In this document: in pieces, positions 1-7,308 of the stretch
Layout of the letters: every line of letters starts with the position of its first letter
Position numbering within the stretch: the stretch's first letter is position 1
Source of the DNA: a virus
Reading direction: 5' to 3' (one strand)
Length of the DNA stretch: 26,414 bases
IMG/VR virus record: IMGVR_UViG_3300017752_000129
Span: 1 to 26,414 of that record
Notes under the pieces: generated by a model
What the model saw: only the letters and a program-made list of their open reading frames with translations
Database searches by the model: none
What the model was told of the DNA's origin: nothing
Translations under genes and position numbers: made by a program

Positions 1-115
1 ACAGCTCACCTACTTCTTCGTCAATGAGACCAAGATACATTTTGTAGTTTGCTTCACTTGGCGGCTGATCGCAAGCCACAGCGAATGTGTCAATATCTCT
101 AAATACGTTTGTCAT
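1..115 (-). CDS. MazG/PRA-PH-like nucleotide pyrophosphohydrolase (3' part beyond window)
   Basis: Only the first 38 codons are inside the window; the frame is open at base 1. The start ATG (115-113) has a GAGG Shine-Dalgarno about 6 nt upstream and lies 9 nt after the stop of the co-chaperonin gene, so it is the next gene of the same operon. The visible protein begins MTNVFRDIDTF, continues CDQPPSEANY and reaches LGLIDEEVGEL. A helix carrying an LIDEE-x-x-EL motif is typical of the all-alpha NTP pyrophosphatase superfamily (MazG, HisE/PRA-PH), where the acidic residues bind magnesium and the enzyme hydrolyses nucleoside triphosphates or phosphoribosyl-ATP-type substrates. Phages commonly carry such proteins. 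The assignment is inferred from this short N-terminal stretch; the second half of the active site cannot be checked here. Confidence 0.6.
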   Translation of the reverse strand, partial: MTNVFRDIDTFAVACDQPPSEANYKMYLGLIDEEVGEL

Positions 116-124
116 GTAATCCTC

Positions 125-535
125 TTAGTTTGCGCCGAAATCTTCTGGGCGTATTGTTGCGACATCGCCATCGGCATATTCACCGCCAATGCGTACATCA
201 TTAGGTTTGTCTTCTGCATATGCTAAAACACTTTCTGCTTCAACCATTCTCATTTCAACTTCACCTACGTCGGTAATATCAAGTTTCATTCCTCTAGTCC
301 AACGACCGTGTTCGACAAGTATCCAATGACCAATTTCATATTCGTCTTTGTTCTCAGGACCTTTGGAATATACCTTACCCCAACGAGGATAAACTCCTCT
401 TGTCTGGCCGTCATCACTACTAATGATTAATCCGCTTGCAGTTTTTTGCTCGCCAAAGTCCATATCAGTTACAAGAACTCTATTTCCTATAGCACGGAGT
501 TTATCAGTCTTAATTGAATTAATATTTATTGCCAT
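125..535 (-). CDS. GroES / T4 gp31-like co-chaperonin
   Basis: 136 aa. Residues about 10-105 read as a GroES fold: an opening strand LRAIGNRVLVTDM, a mobile-loop region with TASGLIISSDD where GroES would contact the GroEL-type chaperonin, then the barrel strands GKVYSKGPE and GHWILVEHGRW. A short acidic tail (about 107-136) follows. T4 gp31 replaces host GroES to fold the major capsid protein; the same role is inferred here. The start ATG is preceded by AGGTGA inside the last codons of the 107-aa gene and lies 3 nt after that gene's TAG, so translation is probably coupled. The early-type promoter at 1449-1421 is the nearest visible promoter. Confidence is good for the family, moderate for the gp31 role. 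Confidence 0.8.
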   Translation of the reverse strand: MAININSIKTDKLRAIGNRVLVTDMDFGEQKTASGLIISSDDGQTRGVYPRWGKVYSKGPENKDEYEIGHWILVEHGRWTRGMKLDITDVGEVEMRMVEAESVLAYAEDKPNDVRIGGEYADGDVATIRPEDFGAN

Positions 536-538
536 TAA

Positions 539-862
539 CTAGTCACCTTTTTGTACAAAATTACCGTCTTCGTCTTCGATCCAATCGTCATTGTCTACTG
601 CTTCTTCTGGTGGCATAAACTCTGTACGTTTTACTGGATTTTCGTCAGCTTTATTAGGGTTAGCATTTTCATAATAACCTTTTAATACATCCTCACGACT
701 TCTAATAACTTGTCCGCCTGGACCTAATTCATCGCCACGAGCATTAATTTTTGCATTGCCAACTGCTGGAGTCATTTCATTACGTTTTCTTAGTAAATCC
801 ATGTCAACTTGTTTACCTTGCATAGTTTTATAAACTTTTGCGCCTTTTGTTTTCTGTACCAT
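539..862 (-). CDS. Conserved-looking phage protein of unknown function (107 aa)
   Basis: Function not recognised. The N-terminal third is basic (MVQKTKGAKVYKTMQGKQV) and the C-terminal third very acidic (EEAVDNDDWIEDEDGNF), with a central Gly/Asn-rich stretch including TPAVGNAKINARGDELGPGG and then REDVLKGYYENANP. No membrane segment, signal peptide or cysteine is visible, so a soluble, partly disordered cytoplasmic or virion-associated protein is likely. A good Shine-Dalgarno (TAGGAG) lies about 8 nt before the ATG, in the 30-nt gap after the DnaE-like gene. The stop codon sits 3 nt before the start of the co-chaperonin gene and its last codons carry that gene's ribosome binding site, so the two are probably made together. 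From memory, similar short proteins are widespread in marine T4-like phages; this could not be searched. Confidence 0.75.
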   Translation of the reverse strand: MVQKTKGAKVYKTMQGKQVDMDLLRKRNEMTPAVGNAKINARGDELGPGGQVIRSREDVLKGYYENANPNKADENPVKRTEFMPPEEAVDNDDWIEDEDGNFVQKGD

Positions 863-892
863 ATTAGTATCTCCTAAATGTTATATGCTTAC

Positions 893-1414
893 TTATCTCA
901 GGAACTCTCTCCAATCCAGGCCAAACTGGATTGAATTTATCTTGTGTACACCAATTAGATATAGCACGTATGATGCTACAGAGCTACCTCTACCTACACC
1001 CCATACAATATTGTTCTCACGCATAAAGTCTACAAGATAAACCATATACCGTAGTAATGGTAGCATACCTCGTTTGTTAAACTCTGCATATTCTTCAAAG
1101 TAACGTGTAAGTTCTTCTTGTGTTTTACATTTATCTTGTAAAAATTTTGAAATATCTAAATTCTTATATTCATCAGGCATAAACCATTCTGATTGTAATG
1201 CACCGTCAAAAGTCTTTTCGTCTACATCTAATGGAATATACTTTTGTAGTTTGTCAAAGCCTTGTTCTTCCATAGCGGCATTGAACTTGTCTACATCATC
1301 GTCTGCATCGCACAACACCACATGTACTTTATCCGCATGACCACTATAGATCATGTCAATTAAATCTCTATTGGAGAATCGTGGTATTCCGAGGTCGTCA
1401 GTTTTCATAAGCAT
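893..1414 (-). CDS. DnaE-like protein: stand-alone fragment resembling bacterial DNA polymerase III alpha palm entry
   Basis: 173 aa. The C-terminal 45 residues (NNIVWGVGRGSSVASYV, then LYLIGVHKINSIQFGLDWREFLR read in two parts) match the conserved GRGS block where the palm domain of bacterial Pol III alpha begins; that family normally reads GPGRGSAAGSL...ITxIDPLxxxLLFERFLNPxR. The protein stops exactly there, before the block carrying the catalytic aspartates, and is about one seventh of a full alpha subunit. Nothing in the 30 nt after the stop continues the homology. The N-terminal half (about 1-90, including VHVVLCDADDDVDKF) is unassigned. It cannot be a polymerase by itself; nucleotide binding or interference with the host replicase is speculation. 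Two starts are possible: ATG 1414, which would lie at the transcription start of the promoter just upstream, or ATG 1408. A domain relic is the alternative explanation. Confidence 0.7.
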   Translation of the reverse strand: MLMKTDDLGIPRFSNRDLIDMIYSGHADKVHVVLCDADDDVDKFNAAMEEQGFDKLQKYIPLDVDEKTFDGALQSEWFMPDEYKNLDISKFLQDKCKTQEELTRYFEEYAEFNKRGMLPLLRYMVYLVDFMRENNIVWGVGRGSSVASYVLYLIGVHKINSIQFGLDWREFLR

Positions 1415-1420
1415 ACTTGT

Positions 1421-1449
1421 ATTTTACGACACTTTTATAAGATTGTCAA
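1421..1449 (-). promoter_or_regulatory. Sigma70-like promoter, TTGACA-N17-TAAAAT
   Basis: On the minus strand, -35 TTGACA is at 1449-1444 and -10 TAAAAT at 1426-1421, with a 17-bp spacer. The -35 box lies in the last codons of the 78-aa gene and the -10 overlaps its TAA stop. The predicted start point, about 7 nt on, is at or near base 1414, the A of the ATG of the DnaE-like gene, so the transcript may be leaderless. It would drive the DnaE-like, 107-aa, co-chaperonin and pyrophosphohydrolase genes separately from the late fibre genes. Confidence 0.6.
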
Positions 1450-1660
1450 GTCCTGATTCGCCATTATCTTGTTGCTGTCGTAATAAAGCAGAAGCTCTGC
1501 GTGATCGAGCTTCATCTTTAAACATTTCGAGTATAGTTGCTACTTGCTGTTGTAGTTGTGGATTTTGCGTTGAGAAATATTTACGGCCTAATTCTGCTAC
1601 CTTGTCTTCAACTTCTGAATCAGATAGAACGCTAAAATCATCTACAAGAGGATTAAACAT
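1424..1660 (-). CDS. Small acidic/helical protein of unknown function (78 aa)
   Basis: Function not recognised. The protein is predicted to be almost entirely helical: DSEVEDKVAELGRKYF, then PQLQQQVATILEMFKDEARS and RRASALLRQQQDNGESG. Such a Gln/Glu/Arg-rich pattern suggests a short coiled coil. The start ATG shares one base with the stop of the 195-aa fibre-type protein (TAATG) and no Shine-Dalgarno is visible, so expression by translational coupling is likely. That makes it the last gene of the late fibre operon and a candidate fibre chaperone or small virion component, by position only. Its last codons contain the -35 and part of the -10 of the next promoter. Confidence 0.7.
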   Translation of the reverse strand: MFNPLVDDFSVLSDSEVEDKVAELGRKYFSTQNPQLQQQVATILEMFKDEARSRRASALLRQQQDNGESGLDNLIKVS

Positions 1661-2247
1661 TATATTGTACTATACGAACCTAAGTAATTTAGATGAACAT
1701 TTTGACCTGCGTCTGTGGTCCATGCTTCAATTAAAATTGGTTCAGTTAAACTAATCATTGATGTTGTTTGAACATTTTCTCCGTTAGCTTGCGGCCAGTT
1801 AGCTGAAGTTACTTTTATAACTCCTGTTCCTGGTGCTTGCCAAGTTACCTCCGCACTTGGAGTTCCTCTCAATGCCATTGTTAGTTTGCCGTAGTTACCT
1901 GTTGCGGGCCACGAATCTAAAATTAATACTAACGAGTTATTAACAGTGACGTTTTGAAATCCACCATCTGTCCATTCAATTGTTGTATCGGAAGATAAAC
2001 TTCCTGTATTGTATGCTTTTTCTGCTGTTGCTTGAGTAACAGAATTTTGTATTATATTCCCATTGAAATTATTATTTCCATCTACTCTAGCGGCATTTGT
2101 TAGCAAGTCAGTTAATTCTGTGCTTGCATTTTGCATACCTGTTTTAATTGTTGAGAAGTTATCACGAAAGCCTTGACTATCGTTGTCTTGTCCTGCTACC
2201 GGATATTCTTCATCTATTTGTGTAAAAGTTACTGTACTATTGGCCAT
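1660..2247 (-). CDS. Tail-fibre/virion structural protein (195 aa)
   Basis: No close family is named, but composition and context mark a virion protein: Thr/Asn/Gly-rich, no cysteine, predicted mostly beta after residue 70 (TTIEWTDGGFQNVTVNNSLV, LTMALRGTPSAEVTWQAPGT). The N-terminus holds a degenerate copy of the module seen in its neighbours: DSQGFRDNFSTIKTGMQ here against GDSIRESFRKVNENFQEL in the giant fibre. A short heptad-like helix (NASTELTDLLTNAARV) follows, then a beta-rich tail ending GQNVHLNYLGSYSTI. It has a clear Shine-Dalgarno (AGGAG, 7 nt spacing) and its own late promoter box immediately upstream. A small tail-spike or fibre-tip protein is the best guess. Confidence 0.75.
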   Translation of the reverse strand: MANSTVTFTQIDEEYPVAGQDNDSQGFRDNFSTIKTGMQNASTELTDLLTNAARVDGNNNFNGNIIQNSVTQATAEKAYNTGSLSSDTTIEWTDGGFQNVTVNNSLVLILDSWPATGNYGKLTMALRGTPSAEVTWQAPGTGVIKVTSANWPQANGENVQTTSMISLTEPILIEAWTTDAGQNVHLNYLGSYSTI

Positions 2248-2264
2248 TTAATATCTCCTAAAAT

Positions 2265-2272
2265 TATTTATC
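2265..2272 (-). promoter_or_regulatory. T4-type late promoter box GATAAATA
   Basis: GATAAATA on the minus strand, one base from the T4 late consensus TATAAATA. It lies 5 nt beyond the stop of the 891-aa gene and 17 nt upstream of the 195-aa ATG, with the Shine-Dalgarno (AGGAG at 2259-2255) between. A start about 6 nt downstream would give a leader of roughly 12 nt. Confidence 0.6.
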
Positions 2273-2276
2273 GTAC

Positions 2277-4952
2277 TTATACATTGTGTCTGTAATTTGC
2301 GAACAGAATATATTTAGAGTTACTAGTTTCTTTTGTGCTATCCATAAGATACCTATCTACATCTAAATTAAACTTACTAAAGTCAAATCCGCTATTTTTA
2401 ATAGCACTCAATACAATTTGACTGGTTCCCGGTTTACAATAGCATAATACAATAGCTGGTGTATACCCTAGTTCATTAACGCTACCAGGTTGAGATGATC
2501 TCATCCATAGTGGAACAAACTCTCTGTTTGTTGCGCCTAGTCCTCTTATATTATCACGCATGTTGTTTATGTTGCTAATATAACGTTTGTTGTCTAAACT
2601 TTGCGATGCATCAATTTGAACATTATCTGTTTTAATAGTATTCTCATATTCAGGTCGCCTAGTTGCCACAGGTCCTAAGCCTTCGAGTATTTTTATTATA
2701 TTACTCTCTGTGCGTTGGTCAACTACTATTCCATCTTGCCACTTGATACCTTGTGTACCATCATCTCTAGTTTCAAGATAAAACTGATCACCAAATGTTA
2801 CTGTAAATGGTCTGTTTCTTGTAGTTATTACAAACTGTGGTTTTACATCATAATCATAGTAATTGTTTTTAGAACTTGTACTAGTTATGTCCGATGTAAT
2901 TTTGTTGTTTGTGTCAATTATTATTTTCTTTCTAGTTCTACCTGTAGCAGTATCACTAGGATCTTTAACTTCTAAGTATATCACTTCGTATACACTAGTA
3001 TTCGTTCCAGGTACGTTAGCAATAGCAGTTTTTAAATCACCTACTCTGTATTGTTTTCTTTTGTGGTTCTGCGCTGTTGCCGCTACAAACTTATCTAAGT
3101 CAACACTTTCAATGCCAGCATATGCTAACATCTTAATTTCTCTTTGGATACCAAAATTTGGATCCTGTGGTCTGTATATATTTTCAGGAATAAAAATTTC
3201 AGGATCTGCAACAAAGTTAGAATACTCTGTGCGTATGTCTTGCTTTAGTAAAGGTTTTAAATACAAGTTATTATATTTCTTTGTTTCAGGATCATTTACT
3301 TTAATAGTAAACTCTTTCTTAGCAATGCTATACTTGTATTGATCTTCTGCATTAACTGTAAATTTATATTCTCTATCAATTGTAGTATCTGCACCGTCAA
3401 TGATAATAGTGTCGTTATCAAAAACAATTAGTCCAAACTTTTCATATGAAAACTCTGCCCATAATGCACTGTCGTTTGTAAATATATTTGAACTTGTACT
3501 TAGATGATCACTCTGTGTAACATATAACTGTCCATTATCTTTTACAACATCTCCTGCTTTATAGTTTCTACCTCCACGCCAAACACTCTTGTATACGTTT
3601 TGTCCAAATGCATTTACTTTGCCTACAATTTCTCCATCGTATGATAATTGTAGCCCTGGTGGAAGTCTGCCACTTTCTAAACTATACAATACTCTACTGT
3701 TTGGTACATTAGTTTCTGCTTCAACTCTAAGTACACTAATAATATTAGTATTAATAGTACCAAGGTCGCTTATAGATTTCCATGTTGTTTTACTGTTAAT
3801 TTCACCTAGCAGTCTTAGTGTAAACTCTTTTGATGTACTTGCATTTTCATCAATTTGATCTGGTGTGTATCTAGTTGCTTTAATAGTAAATTTAAATTGT
3901 TTTGTTACTTCAGTTTGATAAGGTACACGCCCTGCAATATCTCCTGTTGATGTATCTAATACCATACCAGGAGGTAATATACTTGATGTTAAATCAGCAT
4001 TGTTTGCTAATAGTTCATAATTAACAAAGCCAGTTTGTGTGTTAGTATCAATAATATCTAACGGAATAGTAACATAGTTGTTTGCACGTTTAACACCTAA
4101 GTCACCCGGCGTAATCCAAATAGGTGTTCTAAGGTTTGTATTATCTGCTGTAAACGTTCCTGTACCAACTTGTAGTATAGTGTTATCAACTCTGAAAAAG
4201 TCGTCCCCAACAACAAATACTCTAAATGTACGTCTTGACACTGTATCGCCGTCAGTAACACTAACTGTAAATTGATAAAATCTATTTAATTTCTTAGGTG
4301 GTTTTTCTGAATAGTTAAAGTCCCAAGTTGTAGTATCGTAAAAGAAACTGTCAAAACCGTTAGTTGATCTAACACCAAAGTCAAATCCGCCACTTATTAA
4401 ATCGTATGGAACTGTATCATATGTTCCATCACTGTATTGCAATCCTTTTTCAATAGCAAGTAACGGATCAACAATACCAATAATACGTCCATCATCAGTT
4501 AATGATGTTCCTGGAGGTAATTCGCCATCGCCGTCTGCTATGTAATATGTAAGTACGTCACCAGCAATTAAATCATCGTCAGTTGCTACTAATTGAAATT
4601 CAATAGGGCTACTGTCTAGTATATAAAACGTATCATTATTGCCAACTGGAAGTAGTCCTGGATCAGTTTGCCATTCAGGAGCATCAGGACCTGATACTGT
4701 TAATTTAAAAGTTCTGTCTCTTACTTGAGTATCTAGTGTAGCTCGCAATACAAATCTATATTCAATTTTACGAGCAACTTCGTATGGAGTGCCTACTATA
4801 GAATTATTTTCAAGACGCATTCCTAGCGGTAACTTACCGCTTATTAATGTTGCTACTGCACGAGATAGGACAGGTAGCGCAACTTGAGTTGTTACTTTTT
4901 CCTCAAGCTCTGCTAATAATGTATCTGATTTTGCTGTCCAAAGTTCTGCCAT
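2277..4952 (-). CDS. Multi-domain virion protein with Ig-like (He_PIG-type) repeats, 891 aa
   Basis: A large beta-rich structural protein. Four copies of the LPxG-x-L-x5-GxIxGxP signature of putative Ig (He_PIG) domains are visible: LPLGMRLENNSIVGTP (about residue 37), LPPGTSLTDDGRIIG (141), LPPGMVLDTSTGDIAGRV (322) and LPPGLQLSYDGEIVGKV (427), most followed by strands such as YRFVLRATL or FKFTIKATR. Between about 450 and 490 lies an insert, SVWRGGRNYKAGDVVKDNG then QLYVTQSDH, with the W-x-Y-x-x-GDxVxxxGxxY pattern of chitin/cellulose-binding modules (CBM5/12-like). The C-terminal third (about 555-891) is a different, unassigned domain. The start has an AAGGG Shine-Dalgarno 8 nt upstream; the 238-aa gene ends 20 nt before it. 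Likely a fibre or tail-decoration protein that binds surface polysaccharide; binding is inferred. Confidence 0.8.
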   Translation of the reverse strand: MAELWTAKSDTLLAELEEKVTTQVALPVLSRAVATLISGKLPLGMRLENNSIVGTPYEVARKIEYRFVLRATLDTQVRDRTFKLTVSGPDAPEWQTDPGLLPVGNNDTFYILDSSPIEFQLVATDDDLIAGDVLTYYIADGDGELPPGTSLTDDGRIIGIVDPLLAIEKGLQYSDGTYDTVPYDLISGGFDFGVRSTNGFDSFFYDTTTWDFNYSEKPPKKLNRFYQFTVSVTDGDTVSRRTFRVFVVGDDFFRVDNTILQVGTGTFTADNTNLRTPIWITPGDLGVKRANNYVTIPLDIIDTNTQTGFVNYELLANNADLTSSILPPGMVLDTSTGDIAGRVPYQTEVTKQFKFTIKATRYTPDQIDENASTSKEFTLRLLGEINSKTTWKSISDLGTINTNIISVLRVEAETNVPNSRVLYSLESGRLPPGLQLSYDGEIVGKVNAFGQNVYKSVWRGGRNYKAGDVVKDNGQLYVTQSDHLSTSSNIFTNDSALWAEFSYEKFGLIVFDNDTIIIDGADTTIDREYKFTVNAEDQYKYSIAKKEFTIKVNDPETKKYNNLYLKPLLKQDIRTEYSNFVADPEIFIPENIYRPQDPNFGIQREIKMLAYAGIESVDLDKFVAATAQNHKRKQYRVGDLKTAIANVPGTNTSVYEVIYLEVKDPSDTATGRTRKKIIIDTNNKITSDITSTSSKNNYYDYDVKPQFVITTRNRPFTVTFGDQFYLETRDDGTQGIKWQDGIVVDQRTESNIIKILEGLGPVATRRPEYENTIKTDNVQIDASQSLDNKRYISNINNMRDNIRGLGATNREFVPLWMRSSQPGSVNELGYTPAIVLCYCKPGTSQIVLSAIKNSGFDFSKFNLDVDRYLMDSTKETSNSKYILFANYRHNV

Positions 4953-4972
4953 ATTTTATACCCTTAACGGAA

Positions 4973-5689
4973 TTATACTATATACCCTAAATCTACAGTG
5001 TTGCCTACATCTGGATCAACAGTCTGAAAATCTAAGTCTACTGTATGGATAATGAATTCAAGTGCATTAGTATATGTTTCTCTAACATTACCAAAATCAA
5101 ACCCAGTTAAATAGTCACCAAAGTCTCTAATATCATATCCGTATACTAGTCCTTCAACATTTGCGGCAATACCGCCTTGTCCTTGTATTGTGTTTGCTTG
5201 TAGTACATTAACTTGTGTAATGTTTTTATTGTTAGCACTTAAATTAGCAGATAGTGTTGGTGCAGTGTCTTGGCTTACAATACCTACAGTATCTAAATCA
5301 ACAAAAATTGTTTGGCCGTCGGTTCTAGTGTTAGTTCCTTCACCGCCTCTAACATTCATTGTCTGTCCTCTTGAAACTGTAAGAGAACCACTGTCAGATA
5401 CTACTAATAATTGGTCTAAACTGTCTGCACCATTTAATGTAATAGTATTTGCTGTTGAACTAAGTGTTATATTGTTTCCACCTACTAGTCGTTTAAATCC
5501 ATGTACGCCTGCAATTTTACCTCCGTACAATCCATCGCCTAAACTACCTAAGTTTTCAACATTAAAGTCTTCTACAATTCGTAAGTCTAATTCTTCAAAG
5601 TTATCGTTAATTTTAATAAACGCATCACGAAGATCATCACCAGTTCCGTCGTTTGCGATTGTTCCTGTGTTAATGTATGTAATTGCCAT
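4973..5689 (-). CDS. Tail-fibre/virion structural protein (238 aa)
   Basis: Begins MAITYINTGTIANDGTGDDL and continues RDAFIKINDNFEELDLRI, the same N-terminal module as the giant fibre (GNDGTGDSIRESFRKV). The module probably forms a short trimeric helix or an attachment segment; that is inference. The remainder is beta-rich and repetitive, with NNITLSSTANTITLNGAD, SGSLTVSRGQTMNVRGGEG and LSANLSANNKNITQVNV typical of phage fibre shafts, and ends in an unassigned segment ALEFIIHTVDLDF / DVGNTVDLGYIV. The 523-aa fibre gene ends 11 nt upstream and a GGAG Shine-Dalgarno precedes the ATG, so it shares the transcript begun at the late box at 7301-7294. No enzyme motif is seen. The short tail after the shaft suggests a fibre adaptor rather than a receptor tip. 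Confidence 0.8.
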   Translation of the reverse strand: MAITYINTGTIANDGTGDDLRDAFIKINDNFEELDLRIVEDFNVENLGSLGDGLYGGKIAGVHGFKRLVGGNNITLSSTANTITLNGADSLDQLLVVSDSGSLTVSRGQTMNVRGGEGTNTRTDGQTIFVDLDTVGIVSQDTAPTLSANLSANNKNITQVNVLQANTIQGQGGIAANVEGLVYGYDIRDFGDYLTGFDFGNVRETYTNALEFIIHTVDLDFQTVDPDVGNTVDLGYIV

Positions 5690-5700
5690 TTATGTCTCCG

Positions 5701-7272
5701 TTACCATGTATCACCCGACCATGCTATTCTCTTCCAAATATTTGTTATAGAATCATGATCTGCTGTGCAATAATATATGTATGATCCGTTAAATGCAATC
5801 ATACCTTGTTCGTCACCTGCAACACCAATTGAAGTAACTGGTACGCTGGCACTAGTAATCTTTACTTTGCCTGTGTTTGATGCTAGTGTTAATGTATTTG
5901 TAGCAGTTAGGCTAATTGTGTCGGATGCCGCCGCAGTAAATGTTGTTGCGTTTGGTATACTTAAAAATCCACCTGGTACTAAATTAATACCACTGTCACT
6001 TGTAATTCCTAGTGCTGAGCCAACTCTATCAATGTCACCTGTAACTGTTCCGTTAATTCGATTGTTAACGCTGTCAACCATTACACTTGAATCATCTGCA
6101 AATACCGAACCTACAACATCTCCTTCTAAACTGCCAAAGAATTTTCCTTGTTCTGTATCAACTAGTATTGAACTATCGTTGCTTGTTATATGTCCTTTTA
6201 GTTCAATGTCATTGTTAACAATTAATGCATCTGTATCAAGAGTTTCAAACCAACCTTTTGTGAATCTAAATATATGTGATTTTTCAGCCGGTATAATTCC
6301 GCCTATTGTTTCTGGAGCATCTGATAAGCCGCCTAAATAAAGTTTAGTCCAAGTATTATCATCGCCTAAGAATGTATATTTGCCGCCTAGTATTGTTACT
6401 GATTGTGATCCACTACCTGCACCAGCATCTGATATTCTTAGTTGTCTTGACTGTGTAAATATTGCTTGGTCAATGTTTACTGCTAAGTTAACACCGTTGT
6501 CACTCCAAGTACTTGACAATGGATTGTATGCTCTTAGATTTAAACCTCTAGTTCCTAAACTTTCGGCTACTACTCTACCGTCACTTGCAGATATTTTTGT
6601 AAGTGCGTCATTACCAGCACCAATAAATTGTATTTCACCATCTATTTTTGGATTAGGAAATCTATCAGCAACATGATCATATGCAACACGATCTGCATCA
6701 TCAGCAATCAAACGTCCATTCAAGTCACCTGTGTTGTTAACATCAATAGTTAATGTGCCGTCTGCTATACTTTCTGCTGTAACATAGTTAGGAACATTTA
6801 ATAAGTCTGTAAACGATCCTGTTGTAGCTACAGTTGCTAATCCTGCAACGTAAGAAGCATTTAATCCTGCAATGTTAGCGGCATTTACAACAAAGTCGTT
6901 TTCACTAGCAAAGTTAGCATCATTAACTAGTTGACTTAATGCACTTGGTATTATTGGCTTGTCAGTAATATCTGCCCAAGCATTACTTGCGCCTGTTGGT
7001 AAGTTAGTAAGATCATTATAGTCTCCACTAAACAGTGTTGGTCTATTATCTAAGTCAGCGTAGTCATTTGATATTGCTACTGCCGCTATCGAACCTCCAC
7101 TAGCATTTATATTGTTAACTGTCAGTGTGTCTGCAACTATCGTTCCGGACGCATTAACATTAACCACATCAACTATACTACTTCCTAGTAGATTTAAATT
7201 ATCCCCTGTCGGAAGTTCTTTGATTTGTTTGTCGCCTGCGGCGTCAAAAACTAGTGGAAATCTGTTTGCCAT
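5701..7272 (-). CDS. Tail-fibre protein with DLxNxP repeats (523 aa)
   Basis: N-terminus MANRFPLVFDAAGDKQIKEL then GDNLNLLGSSIVDVVNVNAS is of a type I recall from marine T4-like phage fibres. The shaft has repeated Y/F-x-DLxNxPT units (YADLDNRPTLF, YNDLTNLPTGAS, WADITDKPIIPS, FTDLLNVPNYV at about residues 70-165), and around 370-420 a DDSS-x-x-VD alternation (SNDSSILVDTEQGKFFGSL, ADDSSVMVDSVNNRINGTV). The C-terminal tip reads GMIAFNGSYIYYCTADHDSI followed by TNIWKRIAWSGDTW, a compact aromatic-rich ending typical of fibre tips. No catalytic motif is seen. It has a late promoter box 22 nt upstream and an AGGAA Shine-Dalgarno 8 nt before the ATG. It lies 37 nt after the giant fibre gene. Confidence 0.85.
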   Translation of the reverse strand: MANRFPLVFDAAGDKQIKELPTGDNLNLLGSSIVDVVNVNASGTIVADTLTVNNINASGGSIAAVAISNDYADLDNRPTLFSGDYNDLTNLPTGASNAWADITDKPIIPSALSQLVNDANFASENDFVVNAANIAGLNASYVAGLATVATTGSFTDLLNVPNYVTAESIADGTLTIDVNNTGDLNGRLIADDADRVAYDHVADRFPNPKIDGEIQFIGAGNDALTKISASDGRVVAESLGTRGLNLRAYNPLSSTWSDNGVNLAVNIDQAIFTQSRQLRISDAGAGSGSQSVTILGGKYTFLGDDNTWTKLYLGGLSDAPETIGGIIPAEKSHIFRFTKGWFETLDTDALIVNNDIELKGHITSNDSSILVDTEQGKFFGSLEGDVVGSVFADDSSVMVDSVNNRINGTVTGDIDRVGSALGITSDSGINLVPGGFLSIPNATTFTAAASDTISLTATNTLTLASNTGKVKITSASVPVTSIGVAGDEQGMIAFNGSYIYYCTADHDSITNIWKRIAWSGDTW

Positions 7273-7293
7273 TATCTATGTTCCTATTTTATA

Positions 7294-7301
7294 TATTTAT
7301 C
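7294..7301 (-). promoter_or_regulatory. T4-type late promoter box GATAAATA
   Basis: GATAAATA on the minus strand in the 36-nt gap between the giant fibre gene and the 523-aa fibre gene, 22 nt before the latter's ATG. It is followed by TATAAAATAGGAAC containing the Shine-Dalgarno. It likely gives the 523/238/891-aa genes a transcription start independent of the 10.4-kb gene upstream. Confidence 0.6.
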
Positions 7302-7308
7302 GTGTTTG

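Noticed and set aside
863-892. Frameshifted continuation of the DnaE-like gene into a longer polymerase
   Set aside because: The 30 nt after the stop hold the Shine-Dalgarno of the next gene, and none of the following frames shows palm-domain sequence; the 107-aa frame is unrelated.
1252-1257. TTGACA on the minus strand inside the DnaE-like gene
   Set aside because: The bases 17 nt on are TATTCC-like at best and the site is in the middle of a gene, so no promoter is called.
5190-5750. Long plus-strand open frames opposite the fibre genes (also 2863-3342, 9884-10336, 14162-14701, 24769-25218)
   Set aside because: They are antisense shadows of well-supported minus-strand genes, lack Shine-Dalgarno sites and promoters, and have compositions expected from reading the reverse strand of repetitive fibre genes.
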